Positions 6,738 through 17,303 of a stretch of DNA of 64,000 nt are shown piece after piece. Below the pieces are notes generated by a model, which saw only the letters and a program-made list of their open reading frames with translations, ran no database searches and was not told where the DNA came from. Position 1 is the first letter of the stretch. The number at the start of each line of letters is the position of its first letter. Location: contig NZ_JAHWDP010000001.1 of assembly GCF_019312585.1 (NCBI RefSeq), positions 62,001-126,000 of the forward strand, given 5' to 3'. This DNA comes from Halomarinibacterium sedimenti. Its GTDB lineage: Bacteria > Bacteroidota > Bacteroidia > Flavobacteriales > Flavobacteriaceae. Made by a program: the position numbers and the translations under genes.

Positions 6738-7451
6738 TCAATGACGAAGTACCCGCTTTTTCTCTACGGTAATCGGTGAGCCTTCTGCCAAGAACACTGA
6801 TGTAGGCGAAGTATTGCTTAAAAAACCAAATGAAGCGCCATACACGGCCTCAAAAGCTACTTCAATTTTATAGTCTAGCACGGGGTAGTGCTCCCATTTG
6901 GGATGAGTGACTTCATATTCGTTAGCGCTATGCTTATTTCTGTGAGCGTAGCCCCAATAATGTTCGGTGATAAATTCGGTGTCACTGCCTACAGGAATAG
7001 GTACTGCATCTCGTTTTGTAGTCACGCTAAAAGAATTCCAACGGTTATTTTTCTTCCATTGGTAGGTAACCAGTCTTTTTTCGGAAGTTTCCTCCCAACG
7101 GTGCTGCATGGGTAAGGTTTCGTAGTTTTCCTGATACACCGTATTTGCCACAAAGGTAAGCGCAGGTTTGGGCACTATTTCTTTAATAAACACCACTCCC
7201 CGCTTGTATTGGGTGCCATCAAAGCGTTTTACGTAAAAACGTAGGTTGACTTCTTCAAAATTTGTGTGAAATGGAATCTTTATCCCAAGGAGCTTGGTGT
7301 TTAAAAACATAAAACCCACCAGACTTACATAGCATTTACCTTCCCATAAATCCAACTCGGTACCAAAAGGCACATAAGGAGCTAACAACGCTGGCGACAC
7401 TTCATAATTTGCCATAGCTAGTTTGCGCCATTCTGCGGTTAGGAAACTCAT
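6738..7451 (-). CDS. DUF2071 (YqjF-like) protein
   Basis: A 237-residue protein of the DUF2071/YqjF family, whose structure is related to acetoacetate decarboxylase-like folds; no reaction is established. Recognisable segments are the N-terminal FLTAEWRKLAMANYEV, the LAPYVPFGTELDLWEGKCYV block and SLVGFMFLNTKLLGIKIPFH followed by NFEEVNLRFYV. Length is typical. It begins 6 nt after the stop of the acyl-CoA mutase gene on the same strand, so it is probably the second gene of that transcript. Confidence 0.88.
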   Translation of the reverse strand: MSFLTAEWRKLAMANYEVSPALLAPYVPFGTELDLWEGKCYVSLVGFMFLNTKLLGIKIPFHTNFEEVNLRFYVKRFDGTQYKRGVVFIKEIVPKPALTFVANTVYQENYETLPMQHRWEETSEKRLVTYQWKKNNRWNSFSVTTKRDAVPIPVGSDTEFITEHYWGYAHRNKHSANEYEVTHPKWEHYPVLDYKIEVAFEAVYGASFGFLSNTSPTSVFLAEGSPITVEKKRVLRH

Positions 7452-7457
7452 GAGTGT

Positions 7458-10400
7458 TTACATGTTACGTCTATACTGCCCTCCTACTTCAAACAACGCG
7501 CTGGTAATTTGCCCAAGGGAACAAACTTTGGTAGCTTCCATCAATTCTTCAAAGATATTTTTGTTATGGATAGCAGCCTGTTGTACTTTTTTAATGGCTT
7601 CTTTCGCCTTGGTTGGATAACTCTCATGCAGTTGCTCTAAGGTATGAATCTGAGCTTGCTTTTCGTCCTCCGTAGCGCGAATCACTTCCGCAGGTAAGAT
7701 GGTAGGTGATCCTTTACTGCTTAAAAAGGTATTCACCCCAATAATAGGAAACTCGCCATTGTGTTTTAAGGTTTCGTAATACAAGCTTTCTTCCTGAATT
7801 TTACTACGCTGGTACATGGTTTCCATGGCTCCAAGCACGCCCCCACGTTCGGTTATGCTATCAAATTCCTTAAGGACGGCCTCTTCTACCAAATCGGTAA
7901 GTTCTTCAATAATAAACGAACCTTGTATGGGGTTTTCGTTTTTCGCCAAGCCAAGCTCTTTATTGATAATCAACTGAATCGCCATCGCACGTCGTACACT
8001 TTCTTCAGTAGGCGTAGTAATAGCCTCATCGTAGGCGTTGGTATGTAACGAATTACAGTTATCGTAAATAGCATACAATGCCTGAAGCGTAGTACGAATA
8101 TCGTTAAAGTCAATTTCCTGTGCGTGCAAGCTTCTTCCAGATGTTTGGATGTGGTATTTCAGCATTTGCGCACGCGGATTGGCTCCGTATTTATCACGCA
8201 TCGCTTTTGCCCAAATCTTACGTGCCACGCGTCCAATAACTGAATATTCTGGATCAATTCCATTACTGAAAAAGAAGGATAGATTTGGACCAAATTTATT
8301 GATATCCATCCCACGAGAGAGATAGTATTCTACATAGGTAAATCCGTTAGCAAGCGTAAATGCCAATTGCGAAATAGGGTTCGCTCCTGCTTCGGCAATG
8401 TGGTATCCCGAAATAGACACCGAATAGAAATTTCGTACTTTTTTCTGAATAAAATACTCTTGCACATCTCCCATTAAACGAAGCGCAAACTCTGTGGAGA
8501 AAATACAAGTATTCTGTGCTTGGTCTTCTTTTAAAATATCGGCTTGCACCGTTCCTCGAACTTGTTGAAGGGTTTCCAATTTTATTTTCTGATATACTTC
8601 GGAAGGTAAAACTTGGTCACCCGTAACCCCTAACAACATCAAACCTAATCCATCGTTTCCTTCTGGAAGTTCTCCGTTGTATTGTGGGCGCTCGGTTCCC
8701 TTTTCTTTATAAAGGGCAGCAATTTTCTTTTCAACCTCCTTTTCAAGACCATTTTCTTTGATGTACTTCTCACAGTTTTGGTCGATGGCAGCATTCATAA
8801 AAAAGCCAAGCAACATAGGAGCAGGCCCATTAATCGTCATACTCACCGATGTCATCGCATCGCTCAAATCGAATCCTGAATACAATTTCTTGGCATCGTC
8901 CAAACAACAAATAGACACCCCTGCATTTCCAATCTTTCCATAGATATCGGGACGTAATCCTGGGTCATTTCCGTAGAGTGTGACACTATCAAAAGCGGTA
9001 GAAAGACGCTTGGCTGGCAATCCGTGGCTTACATAATGGAATCTGCGGTTGGTACGTTCTGGACCACCTTCGCCTGCAAACATTCTTGCAGGGTCTTCTC
9101 CTGTTCTTTTAAAAGGGTATAATCCCGAAGCATAAGGAAACTCGCCCGGTACATTTTCTTGCAAACACCAACGTAAAATATCACCCCACGCTTGGTATTT
9201 TGGTAATGCCACTTTGGGTATTTGCGTATGTGAAAGGCTTTCAGTATGGGTTTCAATTTTAATTTCTTTATCGCGAACTTTAAAGCTATAGATGGGGTCT
9301 TTGTACCGTTTTACAGTAGCACCCCAGTTAATTAGGGTATCCCAATGATGTGGATCGAGATCCATTTTTACGTGGTCGAATTCAGCTAAAAGAAGTTTTA
9401 GTAAGTCCGAATTTTTTTCTGAAGTTATAATACTTTCAGAAACCAGTCCTGCTTTATCTAACTCTGGAACATTTCCAGAAATGGATTCAATGGTTTTATA
9501 TATTCCGTATAATTTTTGAGCCACTTCCACTTGTTGCGAAGCCACTTTATCGTAGTTTCTATTGTTTTCTGCAATTTCAGAAAGATAGCGTGTACGTGCT
9601 GGAGGAATCACAAAGATTTTCTCACTCATTTCGTCACTAATCTCATAACTGCTTTTGAGTGGTGCTTCCGTTTTGTCTACAATTGTATCCATAATGGCTT
9701 TGTAGAGTTGGTTCATCCCAGGATCGTTAAACTGTGAAGCGATCGTCCCATACACAGGTAATTCTTCCTGTGGCGTATCCCACAAATTATGGTTACGCAT
9801 ATATTGTTTTTTTACATCGCGCAAGGCATCGAGTGACCCTCTTTTATCGAATTTATTAATGGCTACCAAATCGGCAAAGTCCAGCATATCAATTTTTTCC
9901 AACTGGGTGGCAGCTCCAAATTCGGGTGTCATCACATATAATGACACATCGCTGTGTTCTAAAATTTCGGTGTCACTTTGGCCAATTCCTGACGTTTCCA
10001 ACACAATTAAATCGTATTCGGCTGCTTTCAGTACCTCAATGGCTTCGTTTACATACTTCGACAATGCCAAATTACTTTGACGCGTTGCCAAACTACGCAT
10101 ATACACTCTTGGGTTGTTAATGGCATTCATTCGAATACGATCCCCTAACAAAGCGCCACCTGTTTTCCTTTTGGAAGGATCTACCGAGATAAGGGCGATG
10201 GTTTTTTCAGGAAAATCGATAAGGAATCTGCGTACCAACTCGTCTACCAACGACGATTTACCCGCTCCTCCTGTTCCTGTAATTCCCAATACCGGAATGG
10301 TCGCTTTTTCATTCTTTTTATGAATGGCATCAAGGGTTTCCTTTGCCACTTCAGGGAAATTTTCTGCCGAAGAAATAATACGTGCAATAGATTTTGGATT

Positions 10401-10883
10401 CTTTTTAGGAAGGTCTTTTAGTTCACCATTCAGTGAATCTCCTACTGGAAAATCAGATTGTTGCACCAAATCGTTAATCATTCCCTGCAACCCAAGTTCA
10501 CGACCATCGTCTGGAGAATAGATTCGGGTGATTCCGTAGTCCATTAACTCTTTAATTTCTGAAGGTAAAATCACGCCGCCTCCGCCGCCAAAAATCTTGA
10601 TATGACTAGCTCCCTTTTCCTGAAGCAAGTCGTACATATATTTAAAATACTCGTTGTGCCCTCCTTGATAGGAAGTCATTGCAATAGCATTGGCATCTTC
10701 TTGAATAGCCGTATTTACTACTTCTTCTACACTTCTATCGTGCCCAAGATGAATCACCTCAACCCCTGTGGCTTGAATGATACGACGCATAATATTAATC
10801 GCGGCATCGTGACCATCGAACAAAGACGCTGCGGTAACAATTCTGACTTTATTTTTAGGCTGATAAGGAGGTATTTGTTGCAT
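7458..10883 (-). CDS. icmF: Fused B12-dependent acyl-CoA mutase, IcmF type
   Basis: A single 1141-residue chain that combines all parts of the isobutyryl-CoA mutase/G-protein fusion. Residues about 10-135 bind cobalamin ([13 protein letters not shown], with H25 as lower axial ligand). Residues about 190-420 are the MeaB-like G3E GTPase chaperone, P-loop GTGGAGKSS near 203-211. Residues about 560-1141 are the mutase core, with [20 protein letters not shown] then ERTNRR, the pattern of IcmF rather than the YPTMYTFRPWT-type of methylmalonyl-CoA mutase. It interconverts isobutyryl- and butyryl-CoA (or a similar branched/linear pair). I chose the ATG at 10881-10883; a TTG two codons upstream is possible. 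Confidence 0.9.
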   Translation of the reverse strand: MQQIPPYQPKNKVRIVTAASLFDGHDAAINIMRRIIQATGVEVIHLGHDRSVEEVVNTAIQEDANAIAMTSYQGGHNEYFKYMYDLLQEKGASHIKIFGGGGGVILPSEIKELMDYGITRIYSPDDGRELGLQGMINDLVQQSDFPVGDSLNGELKDLPKKNPKSIARIISSAENFPEVAKETLDAIHKKNEKATIPVLGITGTGGAGKSSLVDELVRRFLIDFPEKTIALISVDPSKRKTGGALLGDRIRMNAINNPRVYMRSLATRQSNLALSKYVNEAIEVLKAAEYDLIVLETSGIGQSDTEILEHSDVSLYVMTPEFGAATQLEKIDMLDFADLVAINKFDKRGSLDALRDVKKQYMRNHNLWDTPQEELPVYGTIASQFNDPGMNQLYKAIMDTIVDKTEAPLKSSYEISDEMSEKIFVIPPARTRYLSEIAENNRNYDKVASQQVEVAQKLYGIYKTIESISGNVPELDKAGLVSESIITSEKNSDLLKLLLAEFDHVKMDLDPHHWDTLINWGATVKRYKDPIYSFKVRDKEIKIETHTESLSHTQIPKVALPKYQAWGDILRWCLQENVPGEFPYASGLYPFKRTGEDPARMFAGEGGPERTNRRFHYVSHGLPAKRLSTAFDSVTLYGNDPGLRPDIYGKIGNAGVSICCLDDAKKLYSGFDLSDAMTSVSMTINGPAPMLLGFFMNAAIDQNCEKYIKENGLEKEVEKKIAALYKEKGTERPQYNGELPEGNDGLGLMLLGVTGDQVLPSEVYQKIKLETLQQVRGTVQADILKEDQAQNTCIFSTEFALRLMGDVQEYFIQKKVRNFYSVSISGYHIAEAGANPISQLAFTLANGFTYVEYYLSRGMDINKFGPNLSFFFSNGIDPEYSVIGRVARKIWAKAMRDKYGANPRAQMLKYHIQTSGRSLHAQEIDFNDIRTTLQALYAIYDNCNSLHTNAYDEAITTPTEESVRRAMAIQLIINKELGLAKNENPIQGSFIIEELTDLVEEAVLKEFDSITERGGVLGAMETMYQRSKIQEESLYYETLKHNGEFPIIGVNTFLSSKGSPTILPAEVIRATEDEKQAQIHTLEQLHESYPTKAKEAIKKVQQAAIHNKNIFEELMEATKVCSLGQITSALFEVGGQYRRNM

Positions 10884-10910
10884 TGACAAAATCTATGGAT
10901 TATTGAAGTG

Positions 10911-10918
10911 CAAATTTA
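10911..10918 (-). promoter_or_regulatory. TAnnTTTG -7 box for icmF
   Basis: CAAATTTA on the plus strand reads TAAATTTG, 27 nt upstream of the icmF ATG. No clear TTG box at 17-23 nt. Confidence 0.45.
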
Positions 10919-11025
10919 CGAAATTCACAATGAAAGGAAGGAATTGTTTACAATTTTACAAAAGCGCATTTTTGGAATGGTTTTTATTATAAGTAGTATC
11001 TTTAAAACCTTAAAATAATTAACCC

Positions 11026-11733
11026 ATGTTGAAAAGAGTTTTTTTGATTGTTACCGTATTTTTCTTCACCTCCTGCGACGAACTTCAAAACGTTGTAAAC
11101 ACCCTTCCCAATGGCGACGGTGGTATTAGTGATGCCATGATTGGCAATGGATTGCGGGAGGCACTAGATTTTGGGATTGACAAACAAGTAACCAAGCTTA
11201 CACAAGTAGATGGGTTTTATAAAAATGAATTGGTAAAAATCTTACTACCTCAAGAATTACAAAAAGTGGATCAAACACTACGCGATATTGGACTTTCCAA
11301 CTTAGCCGATGAAGGGCTAAAAATACTTAACCGTGCTGCCGAAGATGCCGTTAAAGAAGCAACACCCATATTTGTAGATGCTATAAAAGGAATCACTTTT
11401 GCCGATGCTAAAAATATTTTATTAGGTCCCGATAATGCAGCTACAACCTACTTAGAAGGAAAAACCCAAACGGCTTTGTATGCTAAATTTAATACTGTGA
11501 TTCAAAATTCGTTTGCCAAGGTAGGCGCCGACCAAATTTGGAATAATATTATTACAACCTATAACTCCATCCCTTTGGTCAATAAAGTAAATCCAGATTT
11601 AACAGACTATGTTACGAATGAAGCCTTAAAAGGTGTGTACACCATGATTTCGGTAGAAGAGAAAAATATTCGAACCAAAGTATCTTCTAGAACTACCGAT
11701 TTGTTAAGAAAAGTATTTGTGTTGCAGGATTAA
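11026..11733 (+). CDS. DUF4197 lipoprotein
   Basis: A 235-residue protein with a lipoprotein signal: [17 protein letters not shown], the lipobox Cys at residue 17. The mature part matches DUF4197 ([20 protein letters not shown] near the start, then [20 protein letters not shown], and [20 protein letters not shown] further on). It reads as an all-helical protein on the periplasmic face of a membrane; function of the family is unknown. Its stop overlaps that of the convergent pyrF gene by 4 nt. Confidence 0.88.
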   Translation: MLKRVFLIVTVFFFTSCDELQNVVNTLPNGDGGISDAMIGNGLREALDFGIDKQVTKLTQVDGFYKNELVKILLPQELQKVDQTLRDIGLSNLADEGLKILNRAAEDAVKEATPIFVDAIKGITFADAKNILLGPDNAATTYLEGKTQTALYAKFNTVIQNSFAKVGADQIWNNIITTYNSIPLVNKVNPDLTDYVTNEALKGVYTMISVEEKNIRTKVSSRTTDLLRKVFVLQD

Positions 11734-12548
11734 CGATTTTCTAATATCGTTTTCATTTGCTGTTGAAGAATTTGAGCCGACTTTGCTGCTGCGGTAGCAA
11801 AGTCTTCTTTTTTTGAAGCATATATGATACCGCGAGAGGAATTAATAAGCAGCCCTACATTCTTTTTCATTCCGTATTTGCAAACATCTTCTAAGCTTCC
11901 GCCTTGAGCACCCACTCCAGGAACTAATAAAAAACTAGTAGGTATAATTTGACGAATTTCAGCCAAATATTCGGCTTTGGTGGCACCCACCACATACATC
12001 AAATTGTCACTGTTCTTCCAAGTTTTTGAAGTTTCAATCACCGATTTATAGAGCTCTTTCCCTTCCATTTCCTTGATTTGAAAATCGAATGCGCCTTCAT
12101 TAGAAGTCAATGCTAAAAGGATGGTATGTTTTTCTTCAAACGATAAAAAAGGCTCCACGGAGTCTTTTCCCATATAAGGTGCTACCGTAATAGAATCGAA
12201 TCCCATATCTTCAAAAAAAGCTTTGGCATACATCTTTGATGTATTACCAATATCGCCTCGTTTGGCATCGGCTATGGTAAATATTTCGGGGTGATTTCTA
12301 TTTAAATAATCGATGGTTTTCTTCAGTGACTCCCAGCCTTTTAATCCATAGGCTTCATAAAAAGCTGTATTGGGTTTATAGGCAACCGCCAAGTGATGAG
12401 TTGCATCGATTATGGCTTTATTAAATGCAAAAATAGGATCTTCCTCTTTCAGCAAATGAGATGGGATTTTCTCCAAGTCCACATCCAAACCAATACATAG
12501 GAAGGAGTTTTTTTTATGAATCTGCTGTATGAGTGCTTCCGTAGTCAT
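11730..12548 (-). CDS. pyrF: Orotidine-5'-phosphate decarboxylase
   Basis: A 272-residue OMP decarboxylase of the long (type 2) form, the last step of UMP synthesis. The N-terminal LCIGLDVD motif and the catalytic [18 protein letters not shown] block (K96, D99) are present; the phosphate-binding end [15 protein letters not shown] and [10 protein letters not shown] follow. The ATG at 12546-12548 overlaps the prfA stop codon by 1 nt, so translation is probably coupled in a prfA-pyrF transcript. Confidence 0.95.
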   Translation of the reverse strand: MTTEALIQQIHKKNSFLCIGLDVDLEKIPSHLLKEEDPIFAFNKAIIDATHHLAVAYKPNTAFYEAYGLKGWESLKKTIDYLNRNHPEIFTIADAKRGDIGNTSKMYAKAFFEDMGFDSITVAPYMGKDSVEPFLSFEEKHTILLALTSNEGAFDFQIKEMEGKELYKSVIETSKTWKNSDNLMYVVGATKAEYLAEIRQIIPTSFLLVPGVGAQGGSLEDVCKYGMKKNVGLLINSSRGIIYASKKEDFATAAAKSAQILQQQMKTILENR

Positions 12549-13624
12549 TAAAATGCTTCGCCAGTTTCTTGCAATTTCTCGGTGTTTCTTACTAAATGGA
12601 TTTCGTCAATAATCTTCTGGATATCTCCATCCATAATATTTCCTAAATCGTATAAGGTTAGGTTAATTCGGTGATCGGTAACACGTCCTTGCGGGTAATT
12701 ATAGGTTCTAATTTTAGCACTTCGGTCACCAGAAGACACCATACTTTTACGCTTTTCAGAATCGGCTTCCATTTTCTTGGCAAGTTCCAACTCATATAAA
12801 CGAGAGCGCAATACTTTTAAAGCCTTTTCCAAGTTTTTGTGTGATGACTTTTGATCCTGACAGCTCACAATCATTCCTGTAGGTTCGTGATGTAATTTAA
12901 TAGCCGAATAGGTTGTATTAACCGACTGCCCTCCAGGTCCTGTGGAAGTGGTTCGTTCGATACGTACTTCGCTCATATCCAATTCTACGTCAAATTCTTC
13001 AGCTTCAGGAAGCACCATCACGGTAGCTGCACTTGTATGTACTCTTCCTTGGGTTTCGGTTTGTGGTACTCTTTGTACACGGTGAACACCCGCTTCATAT
13101 TTTAAAGTTCCGTACACATCTTCACCAGAAACTTCAAAAATGATTTCTTTAAATCCGCCGCTGGTTCCCTCGTTGTAATCTACCACACTCACATTCCATC
13201 CTTTTCCTTCGCAATACTTGGTGTACATTCTATATAAATCACCTGCAAAAATACTTGCTTCATCGCCTCCTGTTCCTGCACGGATTTCCATTACAGCATT
13301 TTTAGCATCTTCAGGATCTTTTGGGATTAAAAGGAATTTAATTTCTTCCTCCAATTCTGGCAAACGCTCCTCGGCAGTTTCCAACTCCATTTTTGCCATT
13401 TCAACCATTTCGGCATCGCTACCATCATTTATAATTTCGTTGGCTTCGTTTATGGAATTGGTTAAAGAAGTATATTCCTCTCGCTTGTCCATTAACACAC
13501 GAAGGTCTTTGTATTCTTTATTTAACTGAATGTAACGCTTCTGATCACTAATAATATCAGGTTGAATGATAAGATCACTTACCTCATCGAAACGATTCTT
13601 TATAATTTGAAGTTTTTCTAACAT
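12548..13624 (-). CDS. prfA: Peptide chain release factor 1
   Basis: A 358-residue class I release factor that terminates at UAA and UAG. The peptidyl-transferase motif GPGGQSVNT places GGQ at residues 231-233. RF1-specific context is seen in [20 protein letters not shown] and in the C-terminal [16 protein letters not shown]. Length matches RF1, not the shorter RF2 (which also needs a programmed frameshift, not seen here). It lies between purM (64 nt upstream) and pyrF (1-nt overlap), an arrangement common in Flavobacteriaceae. Confidence 0.95.
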   Translation of the reverse strand: MLEKLQIIKNRFDEVSDLIIQPDIISDQKRYIQLNKEYKDLRVLMDKREEYTSLTNSINEANEIINDGSDAEMVEMAKMELETAEERLPELEEEIKFLLIPKDPEDAKNAVMEIRAGTGGDEASIFAGDLYRMYTKYCEGKGWNVSVVDYNEGTSGGFKEIIFEVSGEDVYGTLKYEAGVHRVQRVPQTETQGRVHTSAATVMVLPEAEEFDVELDMSEVRIERTTSTGPGGQSVNTTYSAIKLHHEPTGMIVSCQDQKSSHKNLEKALKVLRSRLYELELAKKMEADSEKRKSMVSSGDRSAKIRTYNYPQGRVTDHRINLTLYDLGNIMDGDIQKIIDEIHLVRNTEKLQETGEAF

Positions 13625-13688
13625 AGGTCAACAAGTTGCCTTTTCATTTTAGGCAGTGCAAATTTACAATAAAATACCATTGTTTGTA

Positions 13689-14870
13689 TTAGTGATACTG
13701 AAACTCTCCCACACTACTTTTTATGGTTAGTTTTTTTTCTGAAGCAGCTTCCACACGACCTACCAATTTGGCATCTACATGATAAGATTTTGAGATATCA
13801 ATAATTTGATCTGCAATTTCTGGCGACACATACAGCTCCATTCGATGTCCCATATTAAATACTTGATACATCTCTTTCCAATCGGTTTTACTTTCTTCCT
13901 GAATTAATTTGAAAAGCGGCGGAATATCGAACAAGTTGTCTTTTACAATGTGAAGCTTCTCTACAAAATGAAGGATTTTAGTTTGTGCCCCTCCGCTGCA
14001 ATGTACCATTCCGTGAAGGTGTTTTCTATCTACTTTGGAAAGTATTTTCTGAATAATAGGCGCATAGGTTCTAGTTGGTGAAAGCACTAATTTTCCAGCG
14101 TTTACTGGACTTCCGTCTACCGAGTCGGTTAATTTTTTTGAACCAGAATACACAAGCTCTTCAGGAACTGAAGCGTCAAAACTTTCTGGATATTTTGAAG
14201 CCAATTCTTTATTGAATACATCATGGCGTGCCGAGGTTAATCCGTTGCTTCCCATACCTCCATTATATTCCGTTTCATAGGTCGCTTGTCCAAAAGAGGC
14301 CAACCCCACAATCACGTCCCCCGGTTTAATATTGGCATTATCAATGACATCTCTTCGCTTCATTCGAGCCGTAACGGTTGAATCTACAATAATGGTTCGG
14401 ACTAGATCACCCACATCGGCTGTTTCGCCTCCTGTAGAAATGATATTGACTCCAAATTTTTTTAAATCTTCAATAAGTGTTTCGGTTCCATTAATAATTG
14501 CCGAAATAACTTCTCCAGGAATTAATTTTTTATTTCTTCCAATAGTGGAGGAAAGCATAATATTTTCAGTAGCACCTACACACAACAAATCGTCAATATT
14601 CATGATGAGTGCATCCTGCGCGATACCTTTCCAAACGGAGAGATCTCCGGTTTCTTTCCAATACATATAGGCTAACGAAGATTTAGTTCCTGCTCCGTCC
14701 GCATGCATCACCAAACAATGATCTTCACTTCCTGTTAAATGGTCTGGAACAATTTTGCAAAATGCTTTTGGAAACAATCCTTTGTCCACATTTTTAATGG
14801 CCTTATGGACATCTTCTTTGGCAGCCGAAACCCCTCTTTGGGCATATCTTTTGGAAACTTCATTACTCAT
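13689..14870 (-). CDS. purM: Phosphoribosylformylglycinamidine cyclo-ligase (AIR synthetase)
   Basis: A 393-residue PurM: ATP-dependent ring closure of FGAM to AIR in purine synthesis. I start at the ATG at 14868-14870 (MSNEVSKRYAQRGVSAAKED), since the upstream extension reads through the glnN terminator hairpin. Family blocks include the N-terminal RYAQRGVSAAKEDVHKAI, HADGAGTKSSLAYMYW, the nucleotide region ISTGGETADVGDLVRTI and GMVHCSGGAQTKILHF. The protein is about 45 residues longer than the E. coli type, as is usual for Bacteroidota. Confidence 0.92.
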   Translation of the reverse strand: MSNEVSKRYAQRGVSAAKEDVHKAIKNVDKGLFPKAFCKIVPDHLTGSEDHCLVMHADGAGTKSSLAYMYWKETGDLSVWKGIAQDALIMNIDDLLCVGATENIMLSSTIGRNKKLIPGEVISAIINGTETLIEDLKKFGVNIISTGGETADVGDLVRTIIVDSTVTARMKRRDVIDNANIKPGDVIVGLASFGQATYETEYNGGMGSNGLTSARHDVFNKELASKYPESFDASVPEELVYSGSKKLTDSVDGSPVNAGKLVLSPTRTYAPIIQKILSKVDRKHLHGMVHCSGGAQTKILHFVEKLHIVKDNLFDIPPLFKLIQEESKTDWKEMYQVFNMGHRMELYVSPEIADQIIDISKSYHVDAKLVGRVEAASEKKLTIKSSVGEFQYH

Positions 14871-14881
14871 GGTGGCAAAGG

Positions 14882-14922
14882 TAAAAAATAAAGAAGTCCA
14901 AAACATACATTTTGGACTTCTT
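14882..14922 (-). terminator. Terminator of the glnN (GSIII) gene
   Basis: AAGAAGTCCAAAA (14891-14903) pairs exactly with TTTTGGACTTCTT (14910-14922); on the minus strand the hairpin is followed by TATTTTTTAC. It lies 17 nt beyond the glnN stop and 20 nt before the purM start, so it separates the two. Confidence 0.8.
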
Positions 14923-14939
14923 ATCAATTTAATGTTTAA

Positions 14940-17126
14940 CTATCGAGTAAACAACAATTCTCTGTACTTAGTTAATGGCCAAATTTCGTCATCAACAAGC
15001 AACTCCAGTTTATCACAGTGGTAACGTATTTCGTCAAAATACGGTTTCACTTTATCGCAATATGCAAAGGCTCTTTTTTCTCCATCTTCTATCTTGTTCG
15101 CTTTTTTACGCTCTTCAATCATACTGGTGATACTCGTGTTAATTTTTGCAATATGTTCACTAATACTCTCTATTAATTGCATTTGTTCTGAAGCTAATTT
15201 CTTAAACCCTGCTCCGTAGATTTCTTTTAATCCACTTACGTTTTCAATTAAAATATTTTGATAACGAATAGCTGTAGGGATTACATGGTTTCTAGCAATG
15301 TCACCTAACACGCGTCCTTCTATCTGGATTCGCAATGCATACTCTTCCACTTCAATTTCGTGACGCGCTTCAATTTCAATTTTATTTAAAATTCCAAGCC
15401 CTTCATATAAAGCTATAGTCTTTTTTGAAACTTGAGCTTTAAGCGCTGCAGGGGTTGTTTTATTGTTACTTAAACCTCGTTTTTTCGCTTCCTTTTCCCA
15501 AGCTTCTCCATAGCCATCTCCTTCAAAACGAATACGCTTGGATTGTTTGATGTATTCTCTTAAAACATTGAAAATGGCATCATCTTTCTTCATTTTCTTC
15601 TTAGCAATTAACGCGTCAACCTCCTCTTTAAAGTCGATTAATTGTCTTGCAACAATTGCATTAAGCACGGTCATTGGATTGGCACAGTTTGCCGTAGACC
15701 CAACAGCACGGAATTCAAATTTATTTCCTGTAAAAGCAAATGGAGAGGTACGGTTACGATCTGTATTATCTAGTAAGATTTCAGGAATTTTACCAACCAC
15801 GTTTAGTTTAAGATCGGTTTTTTCTTCAGGAGATAATTTACCATCTGTAACTTTTTCCAATTCGTCCAATACTTGCGTTAATTGTGACCCGATAAATACC
15901 GAAATGATTGCCGGCGGTGCTTCGTTAGCTCCTAAACGGTGATCGTTACTAGCACTTGCAATGGAAGCACGAAGTAATTCTTCGTATTCGTTCACTGCTT
16001 TAATGGTATTGATAAAGAAAGTTAAAAACTGAAGATTTTTCATGGGTGTGCTTCCAGGGCTTAATAAATTAACTCCTGTACTTGTTGCCAAAGACCAGTT
16101 ATTATGTTTTCCGCTTCCGTTAATTCCCGCAAAAGGTTTTTCGTGGAAAAGGACTTTAAAATTATGTCTGTCTGCCACCTTATCCATCACATCCATTAAT
16201 AGGGAGTTATGATCGACTGCTAGATTGGCTTCTTCAAAAATAGGTGCCAACTCAAACTGATTTGGCGCTACCTCATTATGACGTGTTTTTACAGGAATAC
16301 CTAATAACATACATTCGGTTTCCAAATCACGCATATAGTTTAATACCCTAGTGGGAATAGAACCAAAATAGTGATCGTCTAATTGTTGACCTTTTGCAGA
16401 AGAATGTCCTAAAAGCGTTCTACCAGCTAAAGAAATATCTGGTCTGGAAGCGGCTAACGACTTATCTATAAGAAAATACTCTTGCTCCCAACCAAGGGTT
16501 GCAACTACTTTACTTACGTTTTTATCGAAATATTTAGCTACAGCAGTAGCAGCATTGTCAACTACTTGTAATGAGCGTAACAATGGTGTTTTGTTATCTA
16601 GCGCTTCCCCTGTATAAGCCACAAAAACGGTCGGAATACAAAGCGTGGTTCCATAAATAAAAGCTGGTGAGGTAGGATCCCAAGCGGTATATCCTCTTGC
16701 TTCAAACGTATTTCTAATTCCGCCATTTGGAAAACTTGAAGCATCTGGTTCTTGTTGTACTAATTGACCTCCCCCAAACTTTTCAATAGCCATTCCTCCT
16801 TCAATGGTTTCAAAAAAAGCATCATGCTTTTCGGCAGTAGCTCCGGTTAATGGTTGAAACCAGTGTGTATAGTGAGTTGCTCCTTTGCTAATAGCCCATT
16901 CTTTCATCCCAGTAGAAACATGGTCCGCTACGGTTCGGTCTATTTTTGAACCATTTACAACAGCATCCATAACACTTTTAAAGGCATCTTTGGTTAGGTA
17001 TTGACGCATGGCCTGCTCGTTAAAAACATTTTTTCCAAATATTTCTGAACGACGTGCAGGTTCTTTAACTTCGATGGGTTTTCGGTTAAAGGTTTCGCTT
17101 ATTGCTTTAAATCTTAAGGTAGACAT
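14940..17126 (-). CDS. glnN: Glutamine synthetase type III
   Basis: A 728-residue GSIII, the ammonium-assimilating glutamine synthetase typical of Bacteroidota and some cyanobacteria. Visible blocks are WFQPLTGATAEKHDAFFE, the ATP/Glu-binding region LGWEQEYFLID, KTRHNEVAPNQFELAP, the FHEKPFAGINGSGKHNNWSL signature and NRTSPFAFTGNKFEFRAVGS. The N-terminus (MSTLRFKAISETFNRKP) is the family start. It has its own promoter and terminator. Two copies of ACACCCCCTA upstream may be a nitrogen-control element (inference). Confidence 0.97.
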   Translation of the reverse strand: MSTLRFKAISETFNRKPIEVKEPARRSEIFGKNVFNEQAMRQYLTKDAFKSVMDAVVNGSKIDRTVADHVSTGMKEWAISKGATHYTHWFQPLTGATAEKHDAFFETIEGGMAIEKFGGGQLVQQEPDASSFPNGGIRNTFEARGYTAWDPTSPAFIYGTTLCIPTVFVAYTGEALDNKTPLLRSLQVVDNAATAVAKYFDKNVSKVVATLGWEQEYFLIDKSLAASRPDISLAGRTLLGHSSAKGQQLDDHYFGSIPTRVLNYMRDLETECMLLGIPVKTRHNEVAPNQFELAPIFEEANLAVDHNSLLMDVMDKVADRHNFKVLFHEKPFAGINGSGKHNNWSLATSTGVNLLSPGSTPMKNLQFLTFFINTIKAVNEYEELLRASIASASNDHRLGANEAPPAIISVFIGSQLTQVLDELEKVTDGKLSPEEKTDLKLNVVGKIPEILLDNTDRNRTSPFAFTGNKFEFRAVGSTANCANPMTVLNAIVARQLIDFKEEVDALIAKKKMKKDDAIFNVLREYIKQSKRIRFEGDGYGEAWEKEAKKRGLSNNKTTPAALKAQVSKKTIALYEGLGILNKIEIEARHEIEVEEYALRIQIEGRVLGDIARNHVIPTAIRYQNILIENVSGLKEIYGAGFKKLASEQMQLIESISEHIAKINTSITSMIEERKKANKIEDGEKRAFAYCDKVKPYFDEIRYHCDKLELLVDDEIWPLTKYRELLFTR

Positions 17127-17167
17127 ACTTTTAGGCTTTTTTATTTAAAAAATTGAATTAGACGGCA

Positions 17168-17175
17168 CAAAAATA
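17168..17175 (-). promoter_or_regulatory. TAnnTTTG -7 box for glnN
   Basis: CAAAAATA on the plus strand reads TATTTTTG, 42 nt before the glnN start. The AGGGGGTGT repeat (reading on the minus strand) ends 15 nt upstream of this box, i.e. in the -33 region. Confidence 0.5.
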
Positions 17176-17189
17176 TATCTATTTTAAAT

Positions 17190-17253
17190 ACACCCCCTAT
17201 TTTTTTATAATTTTTTTATTTAAAAAATAATATTTTTATCAACACACCCCCTA
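17190..17253. promoter_or_regulatory. Two direct copies of ACACCCCCTA in the glnN promoter region
   Basis: ACACCCCCTA occurs at 17190-17199 and 17244-17253, exactly 54 bp apart (about five helical turns), inside otherwise nearly pure A/T DNA. The copy nearer the gene abuts the -7 box region. This looks like a pair of activator or repressor sites for glutamine synthetase expression. No factor is known to me for this motif. Confidence 0.4.
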
Positions 17254-17303
17254 AAAAAGTTAATAAAAATATAAAATTAATAAAATTATTGAAAATAACC
17301 CCT

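Noticed and set aside
9029-9256. Small genes in other frames inside icmF, rho, purM and ftsH
   Set aside because: Large genes with long conserved domains cover these positions; the alternative frames have no start signals and biased composition.
7458-10883. Methylmalonyl-CoA mutase large subunit
   Set aside because: The order B12 domain, G3E GTPase, mutase core in one chain and the [20 protein letters not shown] segment are of the IcmF type.
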